NCBI GenBank assembly: GCA_019188255.1
Contig: JAETXT010000002.1
Span: 3,410,001 to 3,474,000, forward strand
Origin: Verticillium longisporum
Taxonomy: Eukaryota; Ascomycota; Sordariomycetes; Glomerellales; Plectosphaerellaceae
Reading direction: 5' to 3'
DNA length: 64,000 nucleotides
Position numbers and translations under genes: made by a program. Positions 1 through 11,413 of the stretch are shown in pieces (within the stretch, counting starts at the first letter, position 1; each line of letters opens with the position of its first letter). The notes below the pieces were generated by a model. It worked only from the letters and a program-made list of their open reading frames with translations. It did no database searches and was not told the origin of the DNA.

Positions 1-907
1 CTTGTTATGCTCGAGGGTATCTCAACCGAAGATGCCAAAACATTAAAGAAGACCCTGAAGGGCTCCAGCCCGGCATTCGAGGTCAACGATGCGCCGTCAT
101 CCGTTGCCAACCACAATCTGGCGCAGAGTGACATGGTCTCCGCTGGCGTCGGCGCGACCAACTGCGATTTCGTGCGCGCCATCAACCCTTTCGAGGAGGA
201 GTGCTGGAGCGGCAAATCTTCCGTCGCCGTATTCGACGTCCGAAAGGTACGCTCGCTCTCAGCCCAATATGCCGCACCACGGACTAACAGATCCTTAGGA
301 CACCGCCATCCTCGCTTCTCTTGCCGACAACATTTCGCGCCTCCAGAAGCTCGCGCAGAGCGGCGAGATGGAGACCACCCTTGTCCTCCTTCCTGAGACC
401 TCCCGTGTCTCCTCTCTCAACGCCTGGTCCAGCAAGCCCCAGTCCCTCCGCCATCGCCAGGTCGCCGAGGAGGTCATGACGGAGGCTGACGAGCCCGCCC
501 CCACCACTGCTGCCTCTGAGGTCGAGGCCGCCGACGTGCCTCTCGCATCTTTTGTCCGTGGCCGGGACCTCCCCTCCTGCTTCGCCTCCGCCGACAGCTG
601 CCAAAACTCAACAGGCAACTGCTCTGGCCACGGCAAGTGTGTGAACAAGTACGCCAGAGAAGATGGCTCCGACTCCGGCACATGCTTCTACTGCCAGTGT
701 GAGTCGACTCGCCCCGACAATGGCTCCGTCACACACTGGGCGGGCGCCACATGCAGCAAGGTCGATGTCAGCGCGCCTTTCTGGCTGTTCACTGGCTTCA
801 CGATCCTCATGGTTGGCATTTTGACCTTCTCCATCGGCCTGCTTTACAGCATTGGCGAGGAGAAGCTGCCTGGTGTCATTGGCGCTGGCGTTTCCAAGTC
901 GAAGTGA
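1..907 (+). CDS. DUF3844 (Vps3844-like) membrane protein, 5' partial
   Basis: The gene enters from the left edge already in frame, so the true start lies outside the window. Exon 1 runs to 246. A GT-AG intron occupies 247-298 (branch-like ctaac near its end), and exon 2 runs 299-907. The C-terminal half is the DUF3844 signature: a Cys-rich EGF-like block (motifs CFASADSCQNSTGNCSGHG and CFYCQCE), then a single membrane segment (residues WLFTGFTILMVGILTFSIGL) and a short basic cytosolic tail ending SKSK. Family members are ER/endomembrane proteins of fungi with a large lumenal N-terminus; their biochemical role is not settled. The family call comes from this Cys pattern and topology; the missing N-terminus cannot be judged. 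It converges with the Ntr2 gene. Confidence 0.8.
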
Positions 908-1215
908 GTGTTTGAAGGAATGAAGTCGGAAGCTCGGAGAAATCGAGAGGGAGGCAGTGAGGAGGGGAGAAATGTGTGCCCGTAATAGGGAGTGATAAGC
1001 GAGCAAGGTAGTCTGTACCATAGGATGTATCCTCATGCGGCGTTGGTTCTGGCAGGATGTCTCCTGAAATGGAGCTTTTCTTTATACATTAGACATGCAA
1101 TTGGCATTCCAAGAAACTGGTCGGATCCCCGTGATATGATTGGAAATGCGCTCGGCGAAGAAAATTGTAGGAAAGGGGTATCAAAGGTTCTGTTTCAATG
1201 GTCCGAGCTATCTCA

Positions 1216-2718
1216 TCACTCGTCACCTACATCAGGCCGTCGGACTGGCGTTGTGCCAAAGCTCTCGAGGCCCCTCTCGACCGCAAGCTCGCTCATGCCG
1301 GGGTTCTGAATCTGTCTGGCGGGCGATTGTCCTGCTTCAAGCGTCGAGCCCGAGCCTCCCAAGATGGAGGTGTACCTCTTACCCGCCTCGTCCAGCAGAG
1401 CTTGGACTTCTCCTTCTCTAGCTAGAATCGCCTCCCTCTCCGCCTTGAGCCTGTCCAATGCAGTCTGCTTTTCTCGCAACGCACCCTCCATTCCCCGTAA
1501 CGATAGACTGAGCTTCTCCAGACAGCCGTCGAGCTCTGGCAACGGAGTGATTTTGGCGGGAACCTGCAGCAGCGCTTCTGCTGGGTCCCTCTTCTCGGGC
1601 TTGCTCAACCCGTCCATGCCACTGCGCGTCTGCGCCGCCTCGAATGCCGCCCGGCGCTCGGCGTCGCTCTCGTCCGATGACTCCTCCGAGTTGCCTTCCG
1701 CCATCTGGATCTGCTCGGCCATCTCGCGGCGTCGACGCGCCTTCTCCTCGCGCTCTGCCTTTTTACCCAGCGACAGACCGCCATCTTCGACAAAGTCGTC
1801 AAAACCCTCGCCGAGGTCTTCGTCTTCGGGCACGAGACGCGTGTTTTCTGATACCTTGCCATCCGTCCGGTCGTCGCCCTCGTCATCCAGCGAGATGAAG
1901 TCTTCTTCTCTCGCCAGTCGCGCGCGCCGCTGCTTCCGCTCCTGAATCTCCGTGTTGCTGAGTATGTTTGTCTGCTGGGGCACTGGGGCTTCGCTGTACG
2001 TGCTCTCGTTGACGATCAGCGCGCCTTCGAGTTCGGACGGGTCCAATTCCATCTCGTCGTCGCTCGTGCCGCGCAATGAGGAAATAGGCTGTGGTGTATT
2101 GGGAGTCGAGCTCTGCAGCTCGTCGAGAAACTCCTTGCTGTAGCGTGGCCGGTCCTCTTCATCGTCGTTGAATCGGCGCATGGGAAGACGGTGCGTGAAG
2201 CCCGGCTTCTTGATGGCGCTGTTCTCGGCCGCCTGCTGGCCGAGAGACGACTTCTTCGGCGTGCTGAAAGCGGCGTCGCCAGCACCTTGACCGGGACCGA
2301 AGGACAATCGAGAGGTTGACGCGCGCTTCTTCTGTTTGGTCGAACCGGCGCGGCCGATGGTGGGACGGATCACGACCGGTCCGTCGTCGTCGTCGTCGTC
2401 ATTGTGTGCGGTGGCTGCCTTCCCAGGTGTCGTGGATGCGCCGTCGGCATCGTCGACTTGATTCACGTTGATGCTCTTGCGCAAGCCGGACTGTCTTAAT
2501 GGTTTTCGCGTAAATTTGGGCGCGGGGGCCCCTGTGCGAAGCTCGTCAGTCTTTTGCGTTTCGTTGCCGATTAGCGGAGGGTCGTGAAGCAGAGGATCGC
2601 AAGACATACCTTCGCTTACGGACTGCTGATCGGTCGTGATTGCGCTGCTGCCGAGGGGAACGTCGTCGTCATCGTCCACCTTGATGACACGCGCTTTCCT
2701 TTTTGCGAAAGAACTCAT
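1216..2718 (-). CDS. NTR2: Nineteen complex-related protein 2 (Ntr2-like), spliceosome disassembly
   Basis: The single ORF starts at 2718 (MSSFAKRKARVIKVDDDDD) and ends at 1216. The acidic and basic low-complexity N-terminus, the motif RLAREEDFISLDDE in the middle and the C-terminal coiled coil (about the last 120 residues, LREKQTALDRLKAEREAIL) match the fungal NTR2 family. That protein works with Ntr1 and the helicase Prp43 in intron-lariat spliceosome release. A probable intron at 2532-2609 (gtatgt donor, cgctaat branch, cacag acceptor) is 78 nt, in phase and free of stops, so the ORF reads through it. Splicing gives about 474 residues and removes a stretch that does not look like the rest of the family. 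The gene is divergent from SmG across about 250 bp. Confidence 0.78.
   Translation of the reverse strand: MSSFAKRKARVIKVDDDDDVPLGSSAITTDQQSVSEGMSCDPLLHDPPLIGNETQKTDELRTGAPAPKFTRKPLRQSGLRKSINVNQVDDADGASTTPGKAATAHNDDDDDDGPVVIRPTIGRAGSTKQKKRASTSRLSFGPGQGAGDAAFSTPKKSSLGQQAAENSAIKKPGFTHRLPMRRFNDDEEDRPRYSKEFLDELQSSTPNTPQPISSLRGTSDDEMELDPSELEGALIVNESTYSEAPVPQQTNILSNTEIQERKQRRARLAREEDFISLDDEGDDRTDGKVSENTRLVPEDEDLGEGFDDFVEDGGLSLGKKAEREEKARRRREMAEQIQMAEGNSEESSDESDAERRAAFEAAQTRSGMDGLSKPEKRDPAEALLQVPAKITPLPELDGCLEKLSLSLRGMEGALREKQTALDRLKAEREAILAREGEVQALLDEAGKRYTSILGGSGSTLEAGQSPARQIQNPGMSELAVERGLESFGTTPVRRPDVGDE
2532..2609 (-). other. Probable stop-free, in-phase intron in the Ntr2 gene
   Basis: Read on the minus strand, the segment begins gtatgt, contains a ctaat branch-like element and ends cacag. 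It is 78 nt (3n) and has no stop, so an ORF caller keeps it as 26 codons. Spliced, the flanks join SVSEG to APAPKF. Whether both forms are made cannot be told from the sequence. Confidence 0.6.
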
Positions 2719-2971
2719 GGCGAGACAACTGATGTTCGTCCACGGGTGATGATCGAATGTGCTCTGAGATGGGTCGGTTACCAGAGCTTCAGTCAGTTCC
2801 AGGGAAATACATGCTTATCAGACCTTCGGCTGTTCCGATAAGAACACGTGATCTTGAATTCTTGATTACCGCCCCACCATGGCTCTAGGCTGAGCCTGAG
2901 CTCCTTGTCGCGTCGCAAGGCTCAGCTCTCAACAGCAAGTTCGGTCAGCCTTGCCAACATCAAACGACAAC
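2719..2971. promoter_or_regulatory. Shared divergent promoter of two splicing genes (Ntr2 and SmG)
   Basis: This 253-bp spacer separates the start codons of the Ntr2-like gene (minus) and the SmG gene (plus). No clear TATA box is visible. The compact head-to-head layout suggests a bidirectional promoter; this is inference. Confidence 0.4.
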
Positions 2972-3457
2972 ATGGCGCCCGCTCAACCAGAACTCAAGAA
3001 GGTACGTAAAGTGCCGGTGACCACCGGCATCTTGGTGTAGCCTGCAAGATGCACGGGCAGCTGCGCGGCTGCGTCCGCAGCGGCATGCAATTCAACGTGT
3101 GAGGGGTCGATGCTAATCTAGGTGTAGTACCTCGACAAAAGGCTGTTTGTGCAACTCAACGGCAGTCGCAAGGTTATCGGCGTTCTTCGTGGATACGATG
3201 TAAGCATCTCCAACCACTTCGAACCCCGCACAGTCAGCTGATTACCCTTAGGTCTTCCTGAATATCGTGCTGGACGAGGCGGTCGAGGAGAAGGAAGGCG
3301 GCGAGAAGGTGCGGATCGGCATGGTGGTAGGTCCTCACTTTGTTACCCCTTCGTCTTCGAATGCTGACAATCGCAGGTAATCCGTGGCAACTCTGTCGTC
3401 ATGCTCGAGGCCCTCGAACGCATTGGTGGTGACGACCGCAGGCAACAGCAACACTAG
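2972..3457 (+). CDS. SMX2: Small nuclear ribonucleoprotein G (SmG)
   Basis: Four exons are read: 2972-3001, 3128-3199, 3252-3326 and 3377-3457, all with GT-AG introns, giving 85 residues. The protein starts MAPAQPELKKYLDKRL and has the Sm1 motif (VQLNGSRKVIGVLRGYDVFLN) and Sm2 motif (IGMVVIRGNSVVMLEALERI). These place it as SmG rather than an LSm7 paralogue, which is longer. SmG is a subunit of the heptameric Sm ring on U1, U2, U4 and U5 snRNAs. The high intron density (three introns in 258 coding nt) explains why no single long ORF shows the gene. The first acceptor must be the tgtag at 3123-3127, because the tag just before it would leave a stop. Confidence 0.92.
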
Positions 3458-4496
3458 ACACGGCATTTGACGACTCGGGGTTTTGAACTGGCGTTTATAT
3501 CGGCAAAAGACATCTGTGAAACGAGGAGAAAAGGGACGGAAGGACGAATCTCCAGATACCAGCCACAGAGACAAGCGCAGAATTCGGGACGAGCGAACGA
3601 GCTAATCAGTGCCCACCTATCAAGTCTGCGATACGCATTTCAATCACGTATCCTCCTCACCCCGTTCAAGTACGCTGAACCCGTGTGTCGACAATGTCTT
3701 CAACCCGGCGCGCCACACTTGCGTGCTCTTGAGAAGGCCTTCACCATATGAGAGACAGGTACATGAAGCTCGTCATATCGATACCGGATCAAGGCGTTGG
3801 AATGACGTGGTCCTGGACTGAACAGGGAACGCCGCGCAAGATTTGACAGCTGTGATGATTCTCCCAACCAAGGGCTAGCACTTTACTCACAGACAAAAGC
3901 ATGCCTCTCGCGCATCAATATCTTAAAGGCACAATACCGTAATTTCCATTGATTCATGCTGCTGACTGGCTGGTGGACTATGGCGTGAGACCTTGGCATA
4001 TGCGGGTTGACAGGAATATCCTCAGCCCTCCTGATAGACTAGTGCCTCAGCAGACAAAAGCATGCACCACAGCTTTGAGATACATTATTCCAGCACTCTG
4101 ATGCGAAAACTCGCCAGCCCACCGGGTGCTTGGTAGTCCACCGACCCGCATCAGTCACAGTACGTCAGATTGTGGTGTAGCATCGCATTGCCCAAGACCA
4201 CTGAGAACCACGAGACGCTTAATATGAGGCGTGGCCAGCTTGGTTTTGTTAGTATCCCTTACCAGTCGAAGATTTCTAGACAGCCTTGGCTGGCGCCTGC
4301 CCGCTCGGGACCCACTGAGGCCTTTTACAAGCCCTCGTCTTGCGAATCCTTCGTTGCAGCCATTCTCCCAACTGGGGCCGAGCAAGGCGGCATTCGGACT
4401 TACTCGTCCGCATGTCTTTTCATCGCAATGTCTTTTCATCGCAATAGATCGGTCACTCATCCTACTGGTAACCAATTCCATCCATGGCCTGAGTTT
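3458..4496. other. Gene-free stretch
   Basis: I see only short, mutually overlapping ORFs without conserved motifs or fungal coding bias. The region holds the SmG 3' end and then spacer. No repeats or RNA gene were recognised. Confidence 0.5.
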
Positions 4497-5106
4497 TCAC
4501 ATGGAAAGATGGTCATAAATCAGAAAGCTTCCATGCAGTGTTGGAAGGAAAGAGATTCGCCGCATGAAGTCTAGCTTTGATGAAGAAGCCCGACATGTCT
4601 GATTACCTACGGAGTCCAAAAATGCATCCACGTCCGTCCAATATACGTCTCGCCCAACGGTGCGTACCGATGAGTTCTCATTCTTGCCAGAGTCAGGTTT
4701 GTAGTCTGGGTAGAAGTATCCGCACGTCGACACCTTCCAGTTGTTCGGTCCCAGACCCAATCCCTGGTTCACGCTATTGACCTGGAGTTGTGTCTGCAAG
4801 ATCTCCATCATTGCGGCCAACTGTTTTTGGGTGGTCATGGGCGCGGGGCCCGCCTGATGCCATTGCTGGCCGTCTAGTGTCTAATGGAACTGAATCTCTC
4901 TAGAGGAGTTCAGCTTTGTCTTGTGCGTCTCTGATGAACGAGTTAACAGTAGTGTTCAGGTTCGGCTTGGGCAGGTGCACCGCCAGACTACTGTCGATCT
5001 TGAGATATGCTTGGTTCAGTTGCATCAGTGGGTCATTCATTCCAGCAGCGTTGCAGAGTCGGATAGGTAGTTTCCTTGTCCTTGGAACTGAACCGACGCC
5101 TAGCAT
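4497..5106 (-). pseudogene. Decayed ORFs, possibly a retrotransposon gag-like remnant
   Basis: Two minus-strand ORFs in different frames (5106-4900 and 4838-4497) are separated by stops. The downstream one has an N-terminal helical part and then the string CGYFYPDYKPDSGKNENSS followed by VGRDVYWTDVDAFLDSV. This resembles the GYFxP...DVYYRDVxxFxxR stretch that I associate with gag-like proteins of fungal LTR elements. Base composition is less GC-rich than the neighbouring genes, and no LTRs or pol domains are visible. An unrelated hypothetical gene is the alternative. The resemblance is from memory and weak. Confidence 0.3.
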
Positions 5107-5813
5107 GATCTCGGGGTTGGCTTCAACTCCCCACGTTAGCTACCTGCCATATTCAACCCCAGCGCATGGCGGCCCGTTGATCGCCTCCGCATTATCCGGC
5201 TGATGCCAAGTTAGGCTTATCTGGCTGCATGGCTTAGTCTTGCTGTCCACCTTGAACCCATCTTACCCCACTGACTGAGATCAAAATCGTGTTCAGGATC
5301 CAAAGGATCGCTCCTGAATGTTAAACTTACGTACAACAAGGCCGTTTGGGAAGAGCCCAGCAGGGCACGTTCGGCGTGGCTTGCAATAGTCGACAGCTAG
5401 TCCTGCGGTCTTTTGAATCTCGCCATAATCGGTGACCGCGGATCCATCCGCCGAACCGGGCCGTCACTCGACCTTCCGCTTCGGGCATGCATTTCAACGG
5501 TCGACGGGGCGGCCCCACGTTCTGGGCTTCCCGCCACATTCTGGCGATCAAACGTGGGGAGGAAACAGCAAGAGTGCAACGAATGAGCAGAGTCGACTTA
5601 CGAGTCCTCGCGCCGAGGCGGGTGGTCACGTTTCCATAAGCAAGCCGTTGGCATACCTCCTCGCCAGCATGAAACTCCAGCATGGGTGACTGGTCGTGGG
5701 CAGAATATTTGTGTCTTGCTCTATAAGAAGTCGTCACATATCCTTCTATCACCGGTACCTAGCCCCCCAAGCCGAGGTCCAACAAACGTCTGGCATGCTC
5801 CATATCCTTCAAC
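5107..5813. promoter_or_regulatory. Upstream region of the L-amino acid oxidase gene
   Basis: About 700 bp lie between the decayed ORFs and the oxidase start. No coding region is supported; the 141-codon minus-strand ORF here looks like chance. The start codon at 5814 sits in the context ttcaacatgaag. Confidence 0.4.
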
Positions 5814-7972
5814 ATGAAGATTTGGCTCTCCCCTCTTGTTCTGGGTGTCGCCGTAGCGACAGCCATACCTTCCGACCTCCCGCTGAAGCTCGAAACTCGG
5901 GCCGAGATTAAATCTCGTGCTGCCAATGTCCATCTGCGGCTTGAACGGGCAGTCGACGGCCCTATTGACTTTACCTATGGCAGCTGCTCATCCAGCACAC
6001 TGCAAGATAGCCACCACACCGTTGCCAAGGTTGAAGCCCAACACGGCCAGCGCCTCGTGTGGATGATTCCGGAGAAGGCCGAATCGAATGGTTGTCTGTC
6101 AGCTTGGGACGCAAAGGGGGCGCTCGTCGGCCGCAGCGAGCCGCAGGTACTGCACCATCAGTGGAAGCGAAGGATTCAGAAGCGAGGCCCAGGTCAGTCC
6201 ATCCACGAGACACTCCTTCGACAACCGCATGCTCATGGATTCTGCAGAGAGCATCAAAATGAATGGAACCGGATTCGACCACGTCGGCGCATGGTTCGAG
6301 GGTGTCAAATATCTGGAGCAGCAGCAGCCTGGACCGGTTGATGTCGAAAAGGCCAAAGCCAAGGAGATTGCCATTGTCGGCGCTGGCATGTCCGGCCTCA
6401 TGACCTGGCTGGTTCTCTCCCAAGCCGGACTGACCAACCTCACCATCATCGAGGGTGGCAAGCGGCTTGGGGGCCGCGTCCGCACAGAGTATCTGTCGGG
6501 TGGTCCGTTTGACTATTCCTATCAGGAGATGGGTCCGATGCGCATTCCGGATACATACACGGATCCTTCATCAAACAAGACGTTCAACATTAGCGACCAG
6601 CAGATTGTCTACCAGCTTGCTGAAGAGTTGAACAAACTCAACGGCCATGATGCTAGCTTGTCGGTCAACTTTATCAAATGGATCCAAAGCGATCGAAACG
6701 GCTTGAACTACAGGAACAGCGTCAGAATGCCCAGCGGGCTGCCTCCGACTATCAACGAGATTGGTCTCAACTCCTCGCTCGGCCCTGTACCGGTTGAACT
6801 GTCGGCTTCGGCCAAAGGACTTCAGGCTGACCTCGCAGAATACCTACCGGGACCTGAGTTTAACGACCTCATTGCGAAGAATATTTTCAGAGCGCACTCC
6901 GAGTGGATCAAGAATGGACTCAAAGGCTTGGGCGGCGATGTTTGGTCCGAGTTCGCCTTCATGGTCAACCACCTCGGCGGCTCCCTTGCTGACGCCAGCG
7001 CCATCGGCCGCACGTCTTACGAGTCGTTCTGGGCATCCATTTACAACGGCTTCTACTTCGTCTACGGCACATGGAAGACTGTCGACGGTGGTCTCAGCCG
7101 GCTGCCTGCGGCATTCCGCCCACTGGTAGAAGACGTCACGGTCATGGACCGCCGCATCGAGCGTGTCAGCTACGAACCGACCTCGGACCGCGTCACACTG
7201 CAGTGGCGTGACAACCAAACTTCGCAAGCCCTCCAGAGCGCCAGCTACGACTACGCCGTCATTTCGGCCCCCTTCACCGTCGTCCGCAGCTGGCGACTGC
7301 CGCCCCTCAACCCCGTGCTGTCGTCGGCGATCAACAGCATGAAGTACTACGGCGCATGCAAAGTGGCGCTCGAGTTCAGCGAGCGGTTCTGGGAGCACTA
7401 CGCCAACCCCATCGTCGGCAGCTGCAGCACGTCGACGGACATACCCACCGTGGGGAACGTCTGCTACCCCAGCTACAACGTCAACGGCACGGGCCCGGCA
7501 TCGCTGCTCGCGAGCTACGTGTCCGGCGACGTCGGCGCCTCGTGGCTCGGACGCAGCGAGGCCGAGCACGTGCAGTACGTCCTCGACGCCACGGTCGAGA
7601 TACACGGCGAGGCGGTCCGCGCGCTGTACACGGGCAACTACAACCGCCGGTGCTGGCAGCTCGACCCCTGGCCGTGGGCGCCTGGGGAGCCCGACGGTCG
7701 GACAGCACCAGCTGTGGATACCCGAGTACCACAAGACGCACAGCAACTTGGTATTCGTGGGCGAGCACACGTCCATCACGCACGCTTGGGTGTCTTCGGC
7801 TCTCGAGTCGGGGATCCGGGGCGGTGTGCAGCTGCTGCTTGAGCTGGGGCTCGTGGACGAGGCCCGAGCGACGGTCGACAAGTGGATGGCGCGATGGATC
7901 GATGTTGTGAGTACATGGCCCCCTCTCGCCCCTAAGATCTTTGATGTGCTAAGACTAACCGTGCTGTAGTGA
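5814..7972 (+). CDS. Secreted L-amino acid oxidase (flavin amine oxidase family), frame broken
   Basis: The protein starts MKIWLSPLVLGVAVATAIPS (signal peptide). A pro-region follows, then the FAD-binding Rossmann motif IAIVGAGMSGLMTWL near residue 187, EGGKRLGGRVRTE, and a C-terminal FAD motif LVFVGEHTSITHAW. This is the fungal LAAO layout: oxidative deamination of amino acids giving keto acid, ammonia and H2O2 outside the cell. The frame breaks between about 6184 and 6225 (net +1 or -2) and twice near 7671 and 7687 (one base lost each), with conserved sequence in all three frames. A last intron (7907-7969, gtgagt, ctaac, tgtag) is followed directly by TGA, so the final exon holds only the stop. 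Corrected length is about 698 residues. The breaks may be assembly errors or a true pseudogene; continued conservation favours error. Confidence 0.85.
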
Positions 7973-10900
7973 AAGCGTTTGAAATTCTTGGGAGGGGCAG
8001 CGGAGAAACGTTGCGGATGTGAGGGAAGAAGCAGCAAGTGTGCAGCCGCTGCAGATTGCAGAAACCAATCGGAACAGTTGCAGCCACAACTACTGTGATA
8101 ACCCTTATGACACGAGCTTTCCATGTGCGGTGGCCCCATGCTGCAATGCGGACCGGCAGCTGTCCCGGCGCGTGTCTCGGTTGTGGGATGACGATCACCC
8201 CACGAGGTGCCGAAGGGTGGGGTTTCTCGGTGCCGCATGGTTGCATGATCGTCATCCGGGAGTTGACGCCATGGGCTTGGGGGTGAGAAGGGTCAAATGA
8301 TAGGCCAGACGCTTGGTTGTGAATGGATGATATGTCGGCATGCCTCTGGTCGCTCGGTTCAGGGCCCGGCAGCCATCCCATACTTATGATGGATGTTTGT
8401 GCACAAGAGGTCTTGGGAGAAGGTAGTGGCTTGTGACGAGGTTGTCAGCTCATAGCCCGCTTGTCAAAGAGAATCGCACTCCGACAAAGTGAAAATAAAT
8501 GGGAATAGGCTGAACCGAAATATGAAGAACGTGGCTTGGTAGGCTTGCCGGTAGGAGGAGTTGATCTCAAGTATTGTGAGCAAGAAGAAAGAAGCAGCTC
8601 TTGACATCGATCTCGATTGTCGTCAATACTGACCAACCATTGCCAGCAAGGATGGCAGCAAGGAATAAGGATGTTCAATAACGGGTCAAATCCCGATGGC
8701 CGAGTGGGCGAAACAGGAACATCCGAGTCTATCCAGCAACACGATATCGTCTCCACACACTTCTATGGAAGGCCCTCATTGCACGGAGGAGATCGGCTTG
8801 CCGGCAGCCCTGATTTTCGTCAGCTGGTAGACATGAAGATGCATCGTGGTTTCCGGATAGTCCGCGTCTAGAGGCGGAACTCGGGAGAGTCCGCGTCCGA
8901 GAATATCTGACAAGTTGTAAATGTTTCAAGGTACGTCGCTCTAGGCTAGGGTCAGGGGGTGAACATTTCCACGCAAGAACCACAGTTCTGGGCACTGCAG
9001 GAAACGAGTTGCTGCTGACTGGTTCAGCGCACGACTTGGCACTTGACCATGTTTTGTACGCTTGCCCTGCTTTTTGGCGGCACACCAAAAGGCGGAAATG
9101 GTATCGGGATACTGACAGGCGAGACTGACAAGCAATTTCACGGACTGACGAACGCGTGGGGTTGCTCACGGTGGCCAACGGGCGAGGGCCTAGATGGTCT
9201 CAAGATGTCAGATATCACAACTGAGATTCCTTCATATGGCGTGCAGATATCGGTGATTGTGAGCAGAACATCAACGGAGTTCAGCGGTGGCCGATTGAAT
9301 CTTCAGCAACACCGATTCTTCAAGAACAACAAGGGTACCTGCGGCTTCCGGCCCACAACGGCGCGGGCTGCCCCGGTCACAAGAGCCACCGTGGGCTGAT
9401 GTCTGAGGTGGAGATCGGACCGTGATGACGAACAGACGAGGAGGCGTACTTCGGTCCACTGTCAGGGCAGAAAAGCAGAAAGGTGGCGAAGCCAAGAACA
9501 GACCATTTCGTGGTGGACGTTGGGGTGGTTGAGGCGCCAGCACGCGAGAAGCAGCCTTTCGGCCTGTGGCTTGTGGCTCGTGGCTCGTGTGGCTTGTGAA
9601 GCAGAAGCCACAAACAGTGCGCGAGACGGAGCGTCCGAGGTGTTGTACCTGGTACCTTGATCAAGGGACCAATGTGTCCTACTACCGGGCACTTGAGCCC
9701 TTATTGCCGGGCACTTGAGCCCTTATTGCCGGGCACTTGACAGCCCTATGTAAGTACCTTGGCTCAAGCTCACAGTGAGCACCTGGTCAAGACTCAAGCG
9801 CACCAGAAACACGTGCTCAGCCTTCTCTCTTGTCTCACCCCAGAGCACGCGAGCCAATCGCTTATGTCCAATGACGACAGTGATTATTCAACACGAAAAT
9901 CTCCCCCGCGATATGCTTTGTGCCACGCTTTAGATGGCACCAAGGTAAGGTTTTGCTACATTGATCGAGATGCACCAGGTGGCCATGTCACTATTCAAAG
10001 TTCTAGCTCGAGAACAGAAGATTCTGTCATCGCTATGCCGCCCACATCAAGGCTGCCAAGTGTGGTTCTGAGCACCGACCGACCCCGATGTCATTTCGCG
10101 GCTCCTTGGCAAAATTGTGCGCCCATCATACGATGTTCCATTTTGCTTTAGGTCCAGCCCTGCGCCAGAGTGGCGTGGTTTTTTCTTTCCTTTGCTTCCA
10201 AAAAGAGGGATCGACAAGCGAAGCACGCGCCTCGAAACGAACCCTCCCTTTCCCACGGCTGCCCGTGGCCGTAGCCGTAACCCCACGCCTGGACCTCCCT
10301 CATTATCATCGGCCTTCTCGGCGTCTGATGACCCGTCCCATACTCGCATTCAAAGGGCAACTCGACGTGGTCATCGGCTTCGGTAATCTCAATGTCCGAT
10401 TCCTACTGACCAAGGACGCGTGGATTCATGCAAGGGAGAGAGAATGACGACGTTTCAACCTTGGAAGGCTATCACCATCCGGCTTCATCGGCTCTCATGA
10501 ACATGTGGACGAAACATCTCAAAGTCAAACTTTGCTGGCCAAAAAGCGACCTTACACGACCTACTAGTTTGGTTTCAAGGGTCTCGGTCTGTCCCGCCTT
10601 GACTTGACACCCCACTCCGCAAACAGTTACCCTGAGCTTTCCCCCTGATCCCCTTCGGGCCCCCCTCGGCCCCCTTGCCCCCCTCGTGCCGCCCCCACCC
10701 CCCCACCAGAAAAGCGACGGGAGGGGCAGGATATCGCGTTAACATGTCACTTGTGACAGGAATGCTTCTGTCCAGGGGAGGAGGGGTGCTCTGGGCGCTT
10801 CGCTCTGTTCCACTCGACCACGCCACGTCTGTCATTGGCTGGCCGCTTGTTTTGCCTGCCAGATCGTGGCCGTTGCAAGGGACGTGGTGCGGGTCAAGTC

Positions 10901-11413
10901 GTGTCTACAATAAACACCAGTATATACGACAGAAGCCAACATCATACGATCTCGTCAACGCCGTCAATGGGTAGTGCCTATAGGCGGCGGTGAGACAACC
11001 AGGCCACGAGTAAGCCACGAGGATGGTCCGGGATCAGAGCCCCATGGAAGAGCGGGAACGAGGAGAACTAGATGATGGAAAGAAAAAAACCCTTCCCTTG
11101 GTCGTTGCGTGGAGAAAGTTCTCCGCCCATATGGCGTGGGAAGGGTGCTATATCTAAGTCATGCCCTGCCCTTCCCCCGGGCCATCTGAGATGGGCAAGG
11201 TGCAGAGTATCATTATCGAAGCATCAACGAACGATCCAGGAATCTTTTGAGACCTCCTATCCATCCACGGGATCTGAATTATCGACTGCTATCAACCCCT
11301 TGCACGAGCGATCACCATCATATTGTATTCCTTGGCGCTGAATATTCCGACGGTCCAGGAAAGAGACCCTGATCACCAAGACTTGCCCCTGCCCTTGACG
11401 TGATTTGTCCGTC
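7973..11413. other. Long gene-free interval with short tandem repeats
   Basis: In 3.4 kb no ORF has recognisable motifs. It contains imperfect ggcttgtggctcgt-type repeats at about 9567-9600, a clean 22-bp tandem repeat (listed separately), and a C-rich tract near 10640-10705. The right end is the flavohemoglobin promoter, with a weak TATA-like tatatcta near 11149. Confidence 0.45.
9685..9747. repeat. 22-bp tandem repeat, about 2.9 copies, with mini-palindrome
   Basis: The unit ccgggcacttgagcccttattg is repeated at 9685 and 9707, with a diverged third copy from 9729. Each full unit contains GGGC-acttga-GCCC, a short inverted repeat able to form a 4-bp stem. No coding role is apparent. Confidence 0.8.

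Noticed and set aside
6184..6225. Short intron instead of a frame break in the amino acid oxidase
   Set aside because: A gtcagt donor exists but any acceptor restoring the frame would make an intron under 30 nt, below the usual fungal minimum.
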